A program made the position numbers and the translations under genes. Below, one piece after another: positions 48,741 to 56,649 of a stretch of DNA of 64,000 nt. The notes under the pieces are model-generated. The model worked only from the letters and a program-made list of their open reading frames with translations, made no database searches and had not been told where the DNA came from. This DNA is from Streptomyces triticagri (GTDB taxonomy: Bacteria > Actinomycetota > Actinomycetes > Streptomycetales > Streptomycetaceae). The stretch is from contig NZ_QUAK01000194.1 of NCBI RefSeq assembly GCF_003429565.1, positions 1-64,000 on the forward strand, given 5' to 3'. Within the stretch, counting starts at the first letter, position 1; every line of letters begins with the position of its first letter.

Positions 48741-49748
48741 GTGGAGATCCTGGCATTCGGCGTGCAGTCCGACGAGCGGCCGCTGCTCGAGAAGGCCTTC
48801 GCGGGCCACCACGACATCCGCTGTCTGGACGTCTTCCTGGACGAGGACACCGCCCTCATCGCGGCCGGCCACGAGGTCATCTCGACCAGCGTCAACGCCA
48901 GCCTCAACAACCGCGTCCTGCAGACCCTGGCGGCCGGCGGCACCCAGTTCATCGCCCAGCGCTCGACCGGCTTCAACAACATCGACCTGCAGGTCGCCGA
49001 GCGGCTCGGCCTGACCGTGGCCCGGGTCTCGTACTACTCGCCGTACTCGGTGGCCGAGTTCGCCTGGACCCTCGCGATGGCCGTCAACCGCCGCATCGTC
49101 CGCGCCGCCGGCCGCACCCGCGACTTCGACTTCCGCCTCGACGGATTGCTCGGCCGCGATCTGCACGGCCGCACCGCGGGCGTGCTCGGCACCGGCAAGA
49201 TCGGCGAGGCCTTCGCCCGGATCGCCCACGGCTTCGGCATGCGCCTGCTCGGCTGGGACGTCGCCGAGAACCCGGCCTGCGTCGAGCTCGGCATGGAGTA
49301 CGTCGACAAGGACCGCCTGCTCGCCGAGTCCGACCTGGTCAGCCTGCACGTACCGCTGCTGCCCGCCACCGAGCACCTGATCGGCGCGGCACAGCTCAAG
49401 TCCATGAAGGACGACGCGATCCTGGTCAACTCCAGCCGCGGCGGCCTGATCGACACCGAGGCGCTGGTCGGCGAGCTGCGCCAGGGCCGCTTCGCCGGCG
49501 TCGGCCTGGACGTCTACGAGGCCGAGGCCGGGCTGTTCTTCCTCGACAAGTCGATCCAGGGCATCGAGGACGACACCCTGGCCCGCCTCGTCACCTTCCC
49601 CAATGTGGTGGTGACCTCGCACCAGGCGTACTACACCGTGGACGCCGTCGGCGAGATCATCGCCACCACCCTGCAGAACGTCCTGGACTACACCGAGGGC
49701 CGCCGCAGCGAGAACGTCCTGGTCCCCGTCCTGCCCTCCACCACCTGA
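48741..49748 (+). CDS. D-2-hydroxyacid dehydrogenase, D-lactate dehydrogenase type
   Basis: NAD-dependent reduction of pyruvate to D-lactate or a related 2-keto acid. The 335-residue protein has the Rossmann motif GVLGTGKIGEAFARI, catalytic Arg in NSSRGGLIDTEAL, Glu in LDVYEAEAGLFF and His in VVVTSHQAYYTVDA. The YEAE-LFF form is typical of D-LDH (LdhA) rather than general 2-HADH. GTG at 48741 has a GAGAAGG-like site upstream. Its last 61 bp overlap the end of the convergent anthranilate synthase gene. Confidence 0.92.
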   Translation: MEILAFGVQSDERPLLEKAFAGHHDIRCLDVFLDEDTALIAAGHEVISTSVNASLNNRVLQTLAAGGTQFIAQRSTGFNNIDLQVAERLGLTVARVSYYSPYSVAEFAWTLAMAVNRRIVRAAGRTRDFDFRLDGLLGRDLHGRTAGVLGTGKIGEAFARIAHGFGMRLLGWDVAENPACVELGMEYVDKDRLLAESDLVSLHVPLLPATEHLIGAAQLKSMKDDAILVNSSRGGLIDTEALVGELRQGRFAGVGLDVYEAEAGLFFLDKSIQGIEDDTLARLVTFPNVVVTSHQAYYTVDAVGEIIATTLQNVLDYTEGRRSENVLVPVLPSTT

Positions 49749-51616
49749 CGCACCAGTTCCGCCACCACGGCCGGGCCGCGCAGCGTGAGCACCGACTCGG
49801 GGTGGAACTGCACCCCGGCGAAGCCCGGACCGCTGAGCGCGTGCACCTCGCCGGTGGCCGCGTCCCGGGCCACCCGCACCCCGTGCGCGTCCAGTTCGGC
49901 CGCGTCCTCGTCGTCGCAGCGCGCCACGAAGCTGTTGTAGAAGCCGACGGTCTCCGGACGGCCGAAGAGATCGATCCGCAGCTGCGCCCCCTGGTACGGG
50001 ACCTGCTTGCGGACGATCTCCAGGCCCAGCTCGGCGGCGAGCAGCTCGTGGCCCAGACAGACCCCGAGGATCCCGTGCCGGTGCTCGCGCACCGCCTCTG
50101 CCGCGAGCTCCCGCAGGAACCGCATTTTCGGATCGCCGAGATCCGAGGGGTCGCCGGGGCCGGGGCCGAGCACCAGCGGTCCCTCGTGGGCGCGCACCAC
50201 GTCCCGCAGCCCCGGCTCGTCGTAGCGCCGGACCTGCACGTCGAGCCCCGAGGAACGCAGCAGATGCGCCAGCATCGAGGTGAAGGTGTCCTCGCCGTCG
50301 ACGATCAGCGCGCGCCCGGTCAGTTCCCCGGTCCGCTCCTGCATCCGCAGCCAGAACGGCGCGAGCGAGGCACGCCGGGAGTCCAGGGCCTCCTGCACCC
50401 GCGGATCGTCCGCGAGCCGCGGACCGGCGTCCTCCGTTCGCCTCCGCCCGGGACGTACACCGAGCGCGGCCAGCACTCCGGCCGCCTTGGCATGCGTCTC
50501 GGCCACCTCCGACCGCGGATCCGAGTCGCGCACGAGCGTCGCGCCGACCGCCACCTTCACGCGCCCGTCCGCCGCGATGTCGGCGGTCCTGATCAGGATG
50601 GGGGAGTCCAGGGTCTGCGCCCCGCCGGAGTCCCGGCCGATCAGGGCAAGGGCCCCCGCGTAGTAGCCGCGGCCGGCACCGTCCGATCCGGCGGGCTCGT
50701 ATCGCTCGATCACCCTGCAGGCGTTCTGCACCGGCGACCCCGTGACGGTCGCGGCGAACATGGTCTCCTTCAGGACCTCGCGCACATCGAGCGAGGAACG
50801 ACCGCGCAACTCGTACTCCGTGTGCGCGAGATGGGCCATCTCCTTCAGACGCGGACCGACCACCACTCCGCCCATGTCGCCGACCGTGCACATCATCTTG
50901 AGCTCCTCGTCGACGACCATGGACAGCTCGGCCGTCTCCTTGGCGTCGTCGAGGAAGCGCAGGAGATCGTCCGCGCTCGGTGCCCGCTCGGGGTAGCGGA
51001 AGGTGCCGCTGATCGGATTCATCACGACGGTCCCGCCGCTCATCCGCACATGCACCTCGGGGCTCGCGCCGACAAGCGTGCGCCCGTGGGGGCCTCCGGT
51101 GTGCACGACGTACGTCCAGTACGCCCCACGCTCTCCCTCCAGGAGCCGGCGGAACAGGGCGAGCGCATCGGCCCGTGAGAAGCCGTCGATCCGGCCCTCG
51201 AAGTTCCGGCGGATGACGAAGTTCGCGCCTTCGCCCCTGCCGATCTCGTCACGCAGCACCCGCTCGACGATCTCCGCGTAGGCCTCGTCGTCCACGTCGA
51301 ATGCACCGTCGGTGACCTGCACCCGGTGCGCGGGCAGCTGCTCGAGTGCCTCGGCCACGGTCAGCTCGTACGTCTGCTCCGCGGTCAGCACGGTGAGCGG
51401 TGTCCCGTCGTCGCGTACGTCGAAGCCGCGCTCGGCGATCTGCCGGAACGGCACCAGAGCGAGCACGGGCAGCGGGCTCTCGGGGATGTCGGCGAGACGC
51501 CCGGCCTCGTGGGTGGGACCGGTCAGCACCTCGACGATGTCGTGGTCGCGGCCCGGTGTGCGGCGGCGCAGCAGGGCGAAGGGCGGGCAGTCGTCCTCGA
51601 GCAGACGGCTCAGCAT
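49688..51616 (-). CDS. trpE: Anthranilate synthase, fused TrpE-TrpG
   Basis: Converts chorismate and glutamine to anthranilate. The 642-residue protein has a chorismate-binding TrpE part (residues 1-430: GRTLVGASPEVHVRM, MNPISGTFRYPERAP, GSPVQNACRVIERYEP) and a C-terminal class I glutamine amidotransferase (450-642) with Cys in GVCLGHELL and His/Glu in VQFHPES. ATG at 51616 is chosen; the longer frame from 51754 runs through the attenuator. Expression should be controlled by the WWW leader and terminator upstream. In S. venezuelae a fused anthranilate synthase gene with a trp attenuator has been described. The first residues of the TrpE part look shortened, so a phenazine-type relative should be excluded. 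Confidence 0.92.
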   Translation of the reverse strand: MLSRLLEDDCPPFALLRRRTPGRDHDIVEVLTGPTHEAGRLADIPESPLPVLALVPFRQIAERGFDVRDDGTPLTVLTAEQTYELTVAEALEQLPAHRVQVTDGAFDVDDEAYAEIVERVLRDEIGRGEGANFVIRRNFEGRIDGFSRADALALFRRLLEGERGAYWTYVVHTGGPHGRTLVGASPEVHVRMSGGTVVMNPISGTFRYPERAPSADDLLRFLDDAKETAELSMVVDEELKMMCTVGDMGGVVVGPRLKEMAHLAHTEYELRGRSSLDVREVLKETMFAATVTGSPVQNACRVIERYEPAGSDGAGRGYYAGALALIGRDSGGAQTLDSPILIRTADIAADGRVKVAVGATLVRDSDPRSEVAETHAKAAGVLAALGVRPGRRRTEDAGPRLADDPRVQEALDSRRASLAPFWLRMQERTGELTGRALIVDGEDTFTSMLAHLLRSSGLDVQVRRYDEPGLRDVVRAHEGPLVLGPGPGDPSDLGDPKMRFLRELAAEAVREHRHGILGVCLGHELLAAELGLEIVRKQVPYQGAQLRIDLFGRPETVGFYNSFVARCDDEDAAELDAHGVRVARDAATGEVHALSGPGFAGVQFHPESVLTLRGPAVVAELVRQVVEGRTGTRTFSLRRPSV

Positions 51617-51679
51617 GGTGTTCCTTCCCGTCGGATCACAGCGGAGTGCGAAGGGGGAGGAACGGCCCGGACATGCAAG

Positions 51680-51702
51680 AAGGCCGCCCCTCGGGCGGCC
51701 TT
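51680..51702 (-). terminator. trp attenuator hairpin
   Basis: A 10-bp perfect stem pairs 51680-51689 with 51693-51702 around a 3-nt loop. On the minus strand it lies between the WWW leader peptide and the fused trpE gene and is followed by a short T/C stretch (TTCTTG). Confidence 0.85.
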
Positions 51703-51723
51703 TGCGAGTGTGGGTACGCGCAG

Positions 51724-51780
51724 TCAGTGGGCCGCCGGTCGAGCGGTCCACCACCAGTCACGGGTCGTGTGCGCGAACAT
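51724..51780 (-). CDS. trpL: trp leader peptide with three consecutive Trp codons (TrpL)
   Basis: The 18-residue peptide reads MFAHTTRDWWWTARPAAH. Stalling at the TGG-TGG-TGG run when charged tRNA-Trp is scarce would prevent the downstream hairpin at 51680-51702 and let RNA polymerase reach the anthranilate synthase gene. A TAGGGT -10 element at 51788-51793 lies only 7 nt before the ATG, so the leader mRNA probably starts at or near the ATG with no ribosome site. It is divergent from the DAHP synthase gene. Confidence 0.9.
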   Translation of the reverse strand: MFAHTTRDWWWTARPAAH

Positions 51781-51941
51781 GCCAGGCACCCTAGCGGACA
51801 CCGGCGAGTACCGGCACTCCCGTCTCACGCCCAGGTCACCCGTACGAGCGAGCGGCCCGGCGTCACCGCGGAGCTGGACAGCGCGTCTCAGCAAGTGGTC
51901 CCCGCGCAGACCACGCCGAGCGACCCCGTAATGTTGACGAG

Positions 51942-53294
51942 GTGACCGTGAACGCTAAGACCACCGCATCCGGTGGCAACACCTGGCGAGACCTTCCCGC
52001 GGCGCAGCAGCCCGAGTACCCCGATGCCGAGGCGCTGCGCGATGTGATCGCGGACCTCGAGTCGTATCCCCCGCTGGTCTTTGCCGGCGAGTGTGACCAG
52101 CTGCGCGCCCGCCTTGCGTCCGTCGCCAAGGGGGAGGCGTTCCTGCTCCAGGGCGGCGACTGTGCCGAGGCCTTCGACGCGGTGTCGGCCGACCACATCC
52201 GCAACAAGCTCAAGACGCTCCTCCAGATGGGCGCCGTCCTCACGTACGCCGCCTCCGTGCCTGTCGTGAAGGTCGGCCGGATCGCCGGCCAGTACTCGAA
52301 GCCGCGCTCCAAGCCGACCGAGACCCGCGACGGCGTGACCCTGCCGACCTACCGCGGCGACTCCGTCAACGGCTTCGACTTCACCGAGGAGGCCCGGGTC
52401 CCGGACCCCGAGCGCCTGAAGCGGATGTACCACGCCTCCGCCTCGACGCTGAACCTGGTCCGCGCCTTCACCACCGGCGGCTACGCCGACCTGCGCCAGG
52501 TGCACGCCTGGAACCAGGACTTCGTGAAGTCGTCCCCGTCCGGCCAGCGCTACGAGCAGCTCGCCCGCGAGATCGACAACGCGCTGAACTTCATGCGCGC
52601 CTGCGGCACCGACCCGGCCGAGTTCCAGACGGTCGAGTTCTACTCGTCCCACGAGGCGCTGCTTCTCGACTACGAGACCGCCCTGACCCGTACCGACTCC
52701 CGCACCGGCAACTGGTACGACACCTCCGGGCACATGGTCTGGATCGGTGAGCGCACCCGCCAGATGGACGGCGCGCACATCGAGTTCGCCTCCCAGGTGC
52801 GCAATCCGATCGGCATCAAGCTCGGTCCGACGACGACGCCGGAGGAGGCGCTGCAGTACATCGAGCGCCTCGACCCGGACCGCGAGCCGGGCCGGCTCAC
52901 CTTCATCGTGCGGATGGGCGCGGACAAGATCCGCGACAAGCTGCCGACGCTGGTCGAGAAGGTCACCGCCTCGGGCGCGCAGGTCGCCTGGGTGACCGAC
53001 CCGATGCACGGCAACACCTTCGAGGCCGCATCGGGCCACAAGACCCGGCGCTTCGACGATGTGCTCGACGAGGTCAAGGGCTTCTTCGAGGTGCACAAGA
53101 GCCTGGGCACCCACCCGGGCGGCATCCACGTCGAGCTCACCGGCGACGACGTCACCGAGTGCGTGGGCGGCGGCGACGAGATCTTCGTCGACGACCTGCA
53201 CCAGCGCTACGAGACGGCCTGCGACCCGCGGCTCAACCGCAGCCAGTCGCTCGACCTGGCGTTCCTGGTCGCGGAGATGTACCGGGACCAGTAG
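51942..53294 (+). CDS. Class II 3-deoxy-7-phosphoheptulonate (DAHP) synthase
   Basis: First step of the shikimate pathway: joins phosphoenolpyruvate and erythrose 4-phosphate. The 450-residue protein is the plant/actinobacterial AroA-II type: FAGECDQLRARLA, LLQGGDCAEAFD with the metal Cys, VGRIAGQYSKPRS, WVTDPMHGNTFEA and HVELTGDDVTECVGG. GTG at 51942 is 7 nt after a TAATGT -10 element, so the mRNA is probably leaderless. It is divergent from trpL-trpE, which draws on the same pathway. A strong terminator follows. Confidence 0.95.
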   Translation: MTVNAKTTASGGNTWRDLPAAQQPEYPDAEALRDVIADLESYPPLVFAGECDQLRARLASVAKGEAFLLQGGDCAEAFDAVSADHIRNKLKTLLQMGAVLTYAASVPVVKVGRIAGQYSKPRSKPTETRDGVTLPTYRGDSVNGFDFTEEARVPDPERLKRMYHASASTLNLVRAFTTGGYADLRQVHAWNQDFVKSSPSGQRYEQLAREIDNALNFMRACGTDPAEFQTVEFYSSHEALLLDYETALTRTDSRTGNWYDTSGHMVWIGERTRQMDGAHIEFASQVRNPIGIKLGPTTTPEEALQYIERLDPDREPGRLTFIVRMGADKIRDKLPTLVEKVTASGAQVAWVTDPMHGNTFEAASGHKTRRFDDVLDEVKGFFEVHKSLGTHPGGIHVELTGDDVTECVGGGDEIFVDDLHQRYETACDPRLNRSQSLDLAFLVAEMYRDQ

Positions 53295-53319
53295 GTCCCG
53301 CCGGGGCGGACATACCACT

Positions 53320-53352
53320 GTGGGGCGCGGATCGATGTGATCCGCGCCCCAC
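53320..53352 (+). terminator. Terminator of the DAHP synthase gene
   Basis: A 14-bp perfect stem pairs 53320-53333 with 53339-53352 around a 5-nt loop, 25 bp past the stop. Confidence 0.82.
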
Positions 53353-53384
53353 GGCGTTTCGTAGCCGGAGCGGGCCGGGTAAGG

Positions 53385-53403
53385 TTAGGTTAGCCTCACC
53401 GAT
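53385..53403. promoter_or_regulatory. DmdR/IdeR iron box
   Basis: TTAGGTTAGCCTCACCGAT agrees with the actinobacterial iron-box consensus TTAGGTTAGGCTCACCTAA at 16 of 19 positions (own comparison, consensus from memory). It lies about 57 bp before the bfd start, so iron-loaded DmdR should repress bfd. Confidence 0.85.
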
Positions 53404-53459
53404 TCATCGGGACAGGCACGACGGATCGATCCCGAACGAAGCCCGGGGAGGTGAACCGC

Positions 53460-53735
53460 TTGTACGTGTGCTCTTGCTTCGGCGTCACGGAGCAGCAGGT
53501 GAAGCAGCACGCGGACGCCGGTGCGTGCACCCCGCGGCAGATCGCCTCCGCGTGCAAGGCGGGCACCGACTGCGGTTCCTGTGTCCGTCGTATCCAGTCC
53601 CTGCTCGGCCGGGGCGCTTGCCCGCGGCGCGAGCTGGTGGACCAGGGCGCCACGGCGGCCGCGCTGGCCGCCGAAGCGGTGGGGGTCGCCGAGCCCGCGC
53701 CCGTCGTCCGGCCCGGACTGCCGGAAGCGGCCTGA
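53460..53735 (+). CDS. bfd: Bacterioferritin-associated ferredoxin (Bfd-like, BFD [2Fe-2S])
   Basis: The 91-residue protein begins MYVCSCFGVTEQQV and has the four cluster cysteines as CxC in VCSCFG and CxxC in TDCGSCVRR. It should reduce bacterioferritin to release stored iron. The TTG at 53460 is chosen because a GGGGAGG site ends 9 nt upstream; the in-frame GTG at 53451 lies inside that site. A DmdR-type iron box precedes it, as expected for a gene needed during iron shortage. It converges with bfr, its likely partner. The C-terminal 30 residues are Ala/Pro-rich and not conserved. Confidence 0.9.
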   Translation: MYVCSCFGVTEQQVKQHADAGACTPRQIASACKAGTDCGSCVRRIQSLLGRGACPRRELVDQGATAAALAAEAVGVAEPAPVVRPGLPEAA

Positions 53736-53775
53736 GGCCCTTTCCGTCCGTGCGGCTCCGCCCGTCCGGCCGCGC

Positions 53776-54255
53776 TCAGCTCTCCGGCTGCTCGATCAGC
53801 TGCGCGATGTAGAGCGGCTCCCCGAGTTTCTCGACGAGCTCCAGCTGGGTGTCCAGATAGTCGATGTGGTGCTCCTCGTCCTCGAGGATCGACTCGAAGA
53901 TGTTCGCCGAGGTGACGTCGCCCTTGGCGCGCATGATCTCGATACCGCGCTTCAGCCGGTCGATGGCCTCGACCTCGATCTGCCGGTCCGCCTTGAACAT
54001 CTCGGTGACCGTCTGGCCGACCCGGACGTGGAACAGCCGCTGGTAGTTGGGCAGTCCGTCGAGAAAGAGAATCCGGTCGGTGAGGATCTCGGCGTGCTTC
54101 ATCTCGTCGAAGGACTCGGCGCGGGTGTATTTCGCGAGCTTCGTCCAGCCGAAATTGTCCTGCATCTTGGCGTGCAGGAAGTACTGATTGATCGCGGTGA
54201 GCTCAGCGGTCAGCTGCTCATTCAGGAATTCGATGACCTCGGGGTCGCCCTGCAT
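53776..54255 (-). CDS. bfr: Bacterioferritin (Bfr)
   Basis: Iron-storage protein that oxidises Fe(II) and mineralises Fe(III) inside a 24-mer. The 159-residue protein has MQGDPEVIEFLNEQLTAELT, ferroxidase ligands in NQYFLHAKM and ESFDEMKHAE, the haem-ligand Met region ILTDRILFLDGLPN, and DEEHHIDYLDTQLELV. ATG at 54255 follows GGAAGGAG on its strand. Convergent with bfd. An AT-rich pair of 19-bp direct repeats lies about 70-107 bp upstream, a possible operator. Confidence 0.95.
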   Translation of the reverse strand: MQGDPEVIEFLNEQLTAELTAINQYFLHAKMQDNFGWTKLAKYTRAESFDEMKHAEILTDRILFLDGLPNYQRLFHVRVGQTVTEMFKADRQIEVEAIDRLKRGIEIMRAKGDVTSANIFESILEDEEHHIDYLDTQLELVEKLGEPLYIAQLIEQPES

Positions 54256-54324
54256 GGCAGAGGCTCCTTCCAGGCGCGTTCGGGGCAGGTGCGCGCATCC
54301 TTGCATCGGCGCCGAGGGTCGTCC

Positions 54325-54362
54325 AGTAAGTACATGCTTAGTAAGTAAGTACAGGCTTAGTA
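54325..54362. repeat. Two adjacent 19-bp AT-rich direct repeats
   Basis: Units at 54325-54343 and 54344-54362, AGTAAGTACATGCTTAGTA and its one-base variant, sit exactly head to tail between bfr and the divergent Moco gene. Each holds the dyad TAAG-N6-CTTA. In a GC-rich genome such a block is a strong operator candidate. Confidence 0.75.
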
Positions 54363-54426
54363 GGAGTTGCCCGAATCGGTGCAGACCTGGTCACCTCCAC
54401 CCTGCCCGGTCTGTCAGGATGGAGTC

Positions 54427-55053
54427 ATGGGTCAGCCGGAAAGTCGCGGGGTGTCGGAGCAGTCGGAACTTCCGCCAGGACAACGGCTGCAGCGCGGATG
54501 GCCGGTCACTCATTACGGCCCCGTCCCCAAATTCCGGCCGGAGCGCTGGGAGTTCAGGGTCTTCGGCGCGACCGCCGACGGTGACAAGCGCTGCTGGACC
54601 CATGAGGAGTTCGCGACCCTGCCGTACGAGACCGTGGTCGCCGATCTGCACTGCGTCACGAAATTCTCGATGCTGGGCGCCGAATGGGGCGGGGTGTCGG
54701 CCCGGACGCTCCTCGAGATCTCGCCCCCGGCCCCCGATGTCACGCATGTGATGGTCTGGGCCGAGTACGGCTTCAGCTCCAATCTGCGGCTCGCCGACTT
54801 CGCGGCGGAGCAGACGATCTTCGCGACGCATCGCGACGGGGAACCGCTCACCGCGGAGCACGGCTTCCCGCTGCGTCTCGTCGTACCGCATCTGTACGCC
54901 TGGAAGGGGCCCAAGTGGGTCCGCGGCGTCGAGTACATGACGGCCGATCGCCGCGGGTTCTGGGAGGAGCGCGGCTATCACAACGTCGGCGACCCCTGGC
55001 GCGAGCAGCGCTACTCGTACCAGGAGGAGCCGGGCGACGGGCCCGAGTTGTAG
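54427..55053 (+). CDS. Sulfite oxidase-like molybdopterin-dependent oxidoreductase
   Basis: The 208-residue protein is the minimal Moco-binding domain of the sulfite oxidase/YedY family: HYGPVPKFRPERWEFRVFG at the start, the Mo-ligand Cys in DLHCVTKFSMLGAEWGGV, and LVVPHLYAWKGPKWVRGVE plus GFWEERGYHNVGDPW at the end. There is no signal peptide or haem domain, so it should be cytosolic. Its natural substrate is unknown. ATG at 54427 follows AGGATGGAG. It shares an upstream region with bfr. Confidence 0.9.
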   Translation: MGQPESRGVSEQSELPPGQRLQRGWPVTHYGPVPKFRPERWEFRVFGATADGDKRCWTHEEFATLPYETVVADLHCVTKFSMLGAEWGGVSARTLLEISPPAPDVTHVMVWAEYGFSSNLRLADFAAEQTIFATHRDGEPLTAEHGFPLRLVVPHLYAWKGPKWVRGVEYMTADRRGFWEERGYHNVGDPWREQRYSYQEEPGDGPEL

Positions 55054-55081
55054 CCGGCGGGCGGCGCCTGTCGGTGCCGTC

Positions 55082-55624
55082 TCAGTGGTGGTACTGATGC
55101 ACGACGGCGTGGCCCTTGCCGCGGCCGATCATCCACCTGTTGACCGGGGTGGTCACCGCGAAGGCGACCGCGAACGCGATGGCCAGGGCGCCCCAGAACA
55201 GGGCGTCGGTCAGATGGGCCTCCATGGCGCCCGGTACGAGCAGCAGTACGCCGTTGTCGACGAGCTCCATCACCGCGATGGACAGGGTGTCCGCGGCGAG
55301 CGCGACGCCGATCGCGGCCCTGAGGCCCAGTCCGGCGCGGACCACGGCGAGCAGCGTGAGCGAGTAGCCGAAGACGAAGGCCAGGGCGATCGCGAGGACC
55401 ATGGTCGGTGCGGTGCCCCAGCCGAGTGCGGTGCCGATCACCATGCCGAGCACTTCGCCGATGGCGCAGCCGGTGAGGCAGTGCAGGGTCGCCCTGGCGG
55501 CCATGGCCCAGGTGACGGGGGCTCCTTGGGCGTGTGCGTCGTGGCCGTGCGCTTCGTGGTCGTGCGCGGAGTGCGTGCCGTGCGTGGCGTGTGAAGCGTG
55601 CGGGTCGTGCGTGCCGTGCTGCAT
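55082..55624 (-). CDS. His-rich DUF4396-type membrane protein
   Basis: A 180-residue protein whose N terminus (residues 1-32) carries about a dozen His in HGTHDPHASHATHGTHS-like pattern, followed by four membrane helices and a C-terminal YHH. The segment LHCLTGCAIGEVLGMVIG is the DUF4396 mark. The His block and the CsoR-like site 50-65 bp upstream suggest copper or another metal; function is not known. ATG at 55624 is chosen over a longer frame that runs through the operator. Confidence 0.82.
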   Translation of the reverse strand: MQHGTHDPHASHATHGTHSAHDHEAHGHDAHAQGAPVTWAMAARATLHCLTGCAIGEVLGMVIGTALGWGTAPTMVLAIALAFVFGYSLTLLAVVRAGLGLRAAIGVALAADTLSIAVMELVDNGVLLLVPGAMEAHLTDALFWGALAIAFAVAFAVTTPVNRWMIGRGKGHAVVHQYHH

Positions 55625-55672
55625 GCGTGCCCCCAGGGTCGTACGACGGTTCCTGTGACCGATCCGAACCGT

Positions 55673-55689
55673 ATACCCCCTAGGGGTAT
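55673..55689. promoter_or_regulatory. CsoR-like copper operator
   Basis: ATACCCCCTAGGGGTAT has the G/C-tract dyad with flanking TA typical of CsoR sites in actinobacteria. It lies upstream of the His-rich DUF4396 gene and directly after the stop of the nuclease gene on the same strand. Confidence 0.65.
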
Positions 55690-55692
55690 GAC

Positions 55693-56592
55693 TCAAGGGG
55701 TGTGGGCGAGGAGCTGCCGGTCCGGCAGCTCCCGGAGTTCCTTGAGACGGGCCACATCGGCCGCGTGGCCCTCCTTGCCGCCGGGGGTCTCGATGACGAG
55801 CGGAACTCCTTCCGTCGCGGGATGCGCGAGCAGTTCGCGGAACGGGTCGAGGCCGATGTGCCCCGCGCCGATGTTCGCGTGCCGGTCCTTGTGTGCCCCG
55901 ACCACGTCCTTCGAGTCGTTGGCGTGGATCAGTCGCAGGCGTCCTTCGCCGACCGTGCCGACCAACAGATCGAGCGTCTGGCGCATGCCGTCCGGACCGG
56001 TGAGATCGTGGCCGGCGGCGAAGATGTGGCAGGTGTCGAGGCAGACACCGAGCCTCGGATGGGCGTCGAGGGCCTCGAAGTACGGGGCGTAGTCCCAGGT
56101 GCGCGAGCAGATCGAGGAACCCTGGCCGGCCGTCGACTCAAGCAGGACCTGGGGGTCGTCCTCGTGGGTCAGCTCGTCGAGCAGCGGCAGCATGCGTTCG
56201 CGGATCTGCCGCAGCGCCTCCTCGCGATGCCGGCCGCCGGTCGCCGAACCGGTGTGCACGACGACGCCGAGCGCACCGATCTCGCGCCCGCGGCGCAGCG
56301 AGTGCCGCAGCGATTCGACGGAGCGGTCGACCGTGGCGGCCGTGTGCGAGGCGAAGTTGATCAGATACGGGGCATGGATGTACGCCGGAATGCCCTCGTC
56401 GGCGCAGGCGGTGCGGAATGCCTCGTCCTGCCGCGGACTGCCGGCGGGTGTCGCCCAGCCGCGCGGATTGGCCACGAAGACCTGGACGGTCTCGGCGCCC
56501 ATCTCGCGGGCGTAGGTGAGGCCGACGGAGGCGAGGCCTCCGGCGACCGGTACGTGGCCGCCGACGGGGTTGCGAAGGTTCCTGCTGGTCAC
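55693..56592 (-). CDS. Deoxyribonuclease IV / AP endonuclease family 2 protein
   Basis: The 299-residue protein has the TIM-barrel metal sites of endonuclease IV: NPVGGHVPVAGGL, AYIHAPYLINFAS, VVVHTGSATGG, LLESTAGQGSS, LGVCLDTCHIFAAGHDL, LIHANDSKDVVGAHKDRHANIG and LVIETPGG. It should cut DNA 5' to abasic sites. GTG at 56592 gives the normal short N terminus; ATG at 56631 is the alternative. A CsoR-like site and the DUF4396 gene follow on the same strand. Kinase gene upstream is 58 bp or less away, so co-transcription is possible. Confidence 0.9.
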   Translation of the reverse strand: MTSRNLRNPVGGHVPVAGGLASVGLTYAREMGAETVQVFVANPRGWATPAGSPRQDEAFRTACADEGIPAYIHAPYLINFASHTAATVDRSVESLRHSLRRGREIGALGVVVHTGSATGGRHREEALRQIRERMLPLLDELTHEDDPQVLLESTAGQGSSICSRTWDYAPYFEALDAHPRLGVCLDTCHIFAAGHDLTGPDGMRQTLDLLVGTVGEGRLRLIHANDSKDVVGAHKDRHANIGAGHIGLDPFRELLAHPATEGVPLVIETPGGKEGHAADVARLKELRELPDRQLLAHTP

Positions 56593-56649
56593 GCCGTCCA
56601 GGGTGGCATGCGCTCGGGCCGGGCCCGACAAGGGCCCGGTGTCTGCAGG

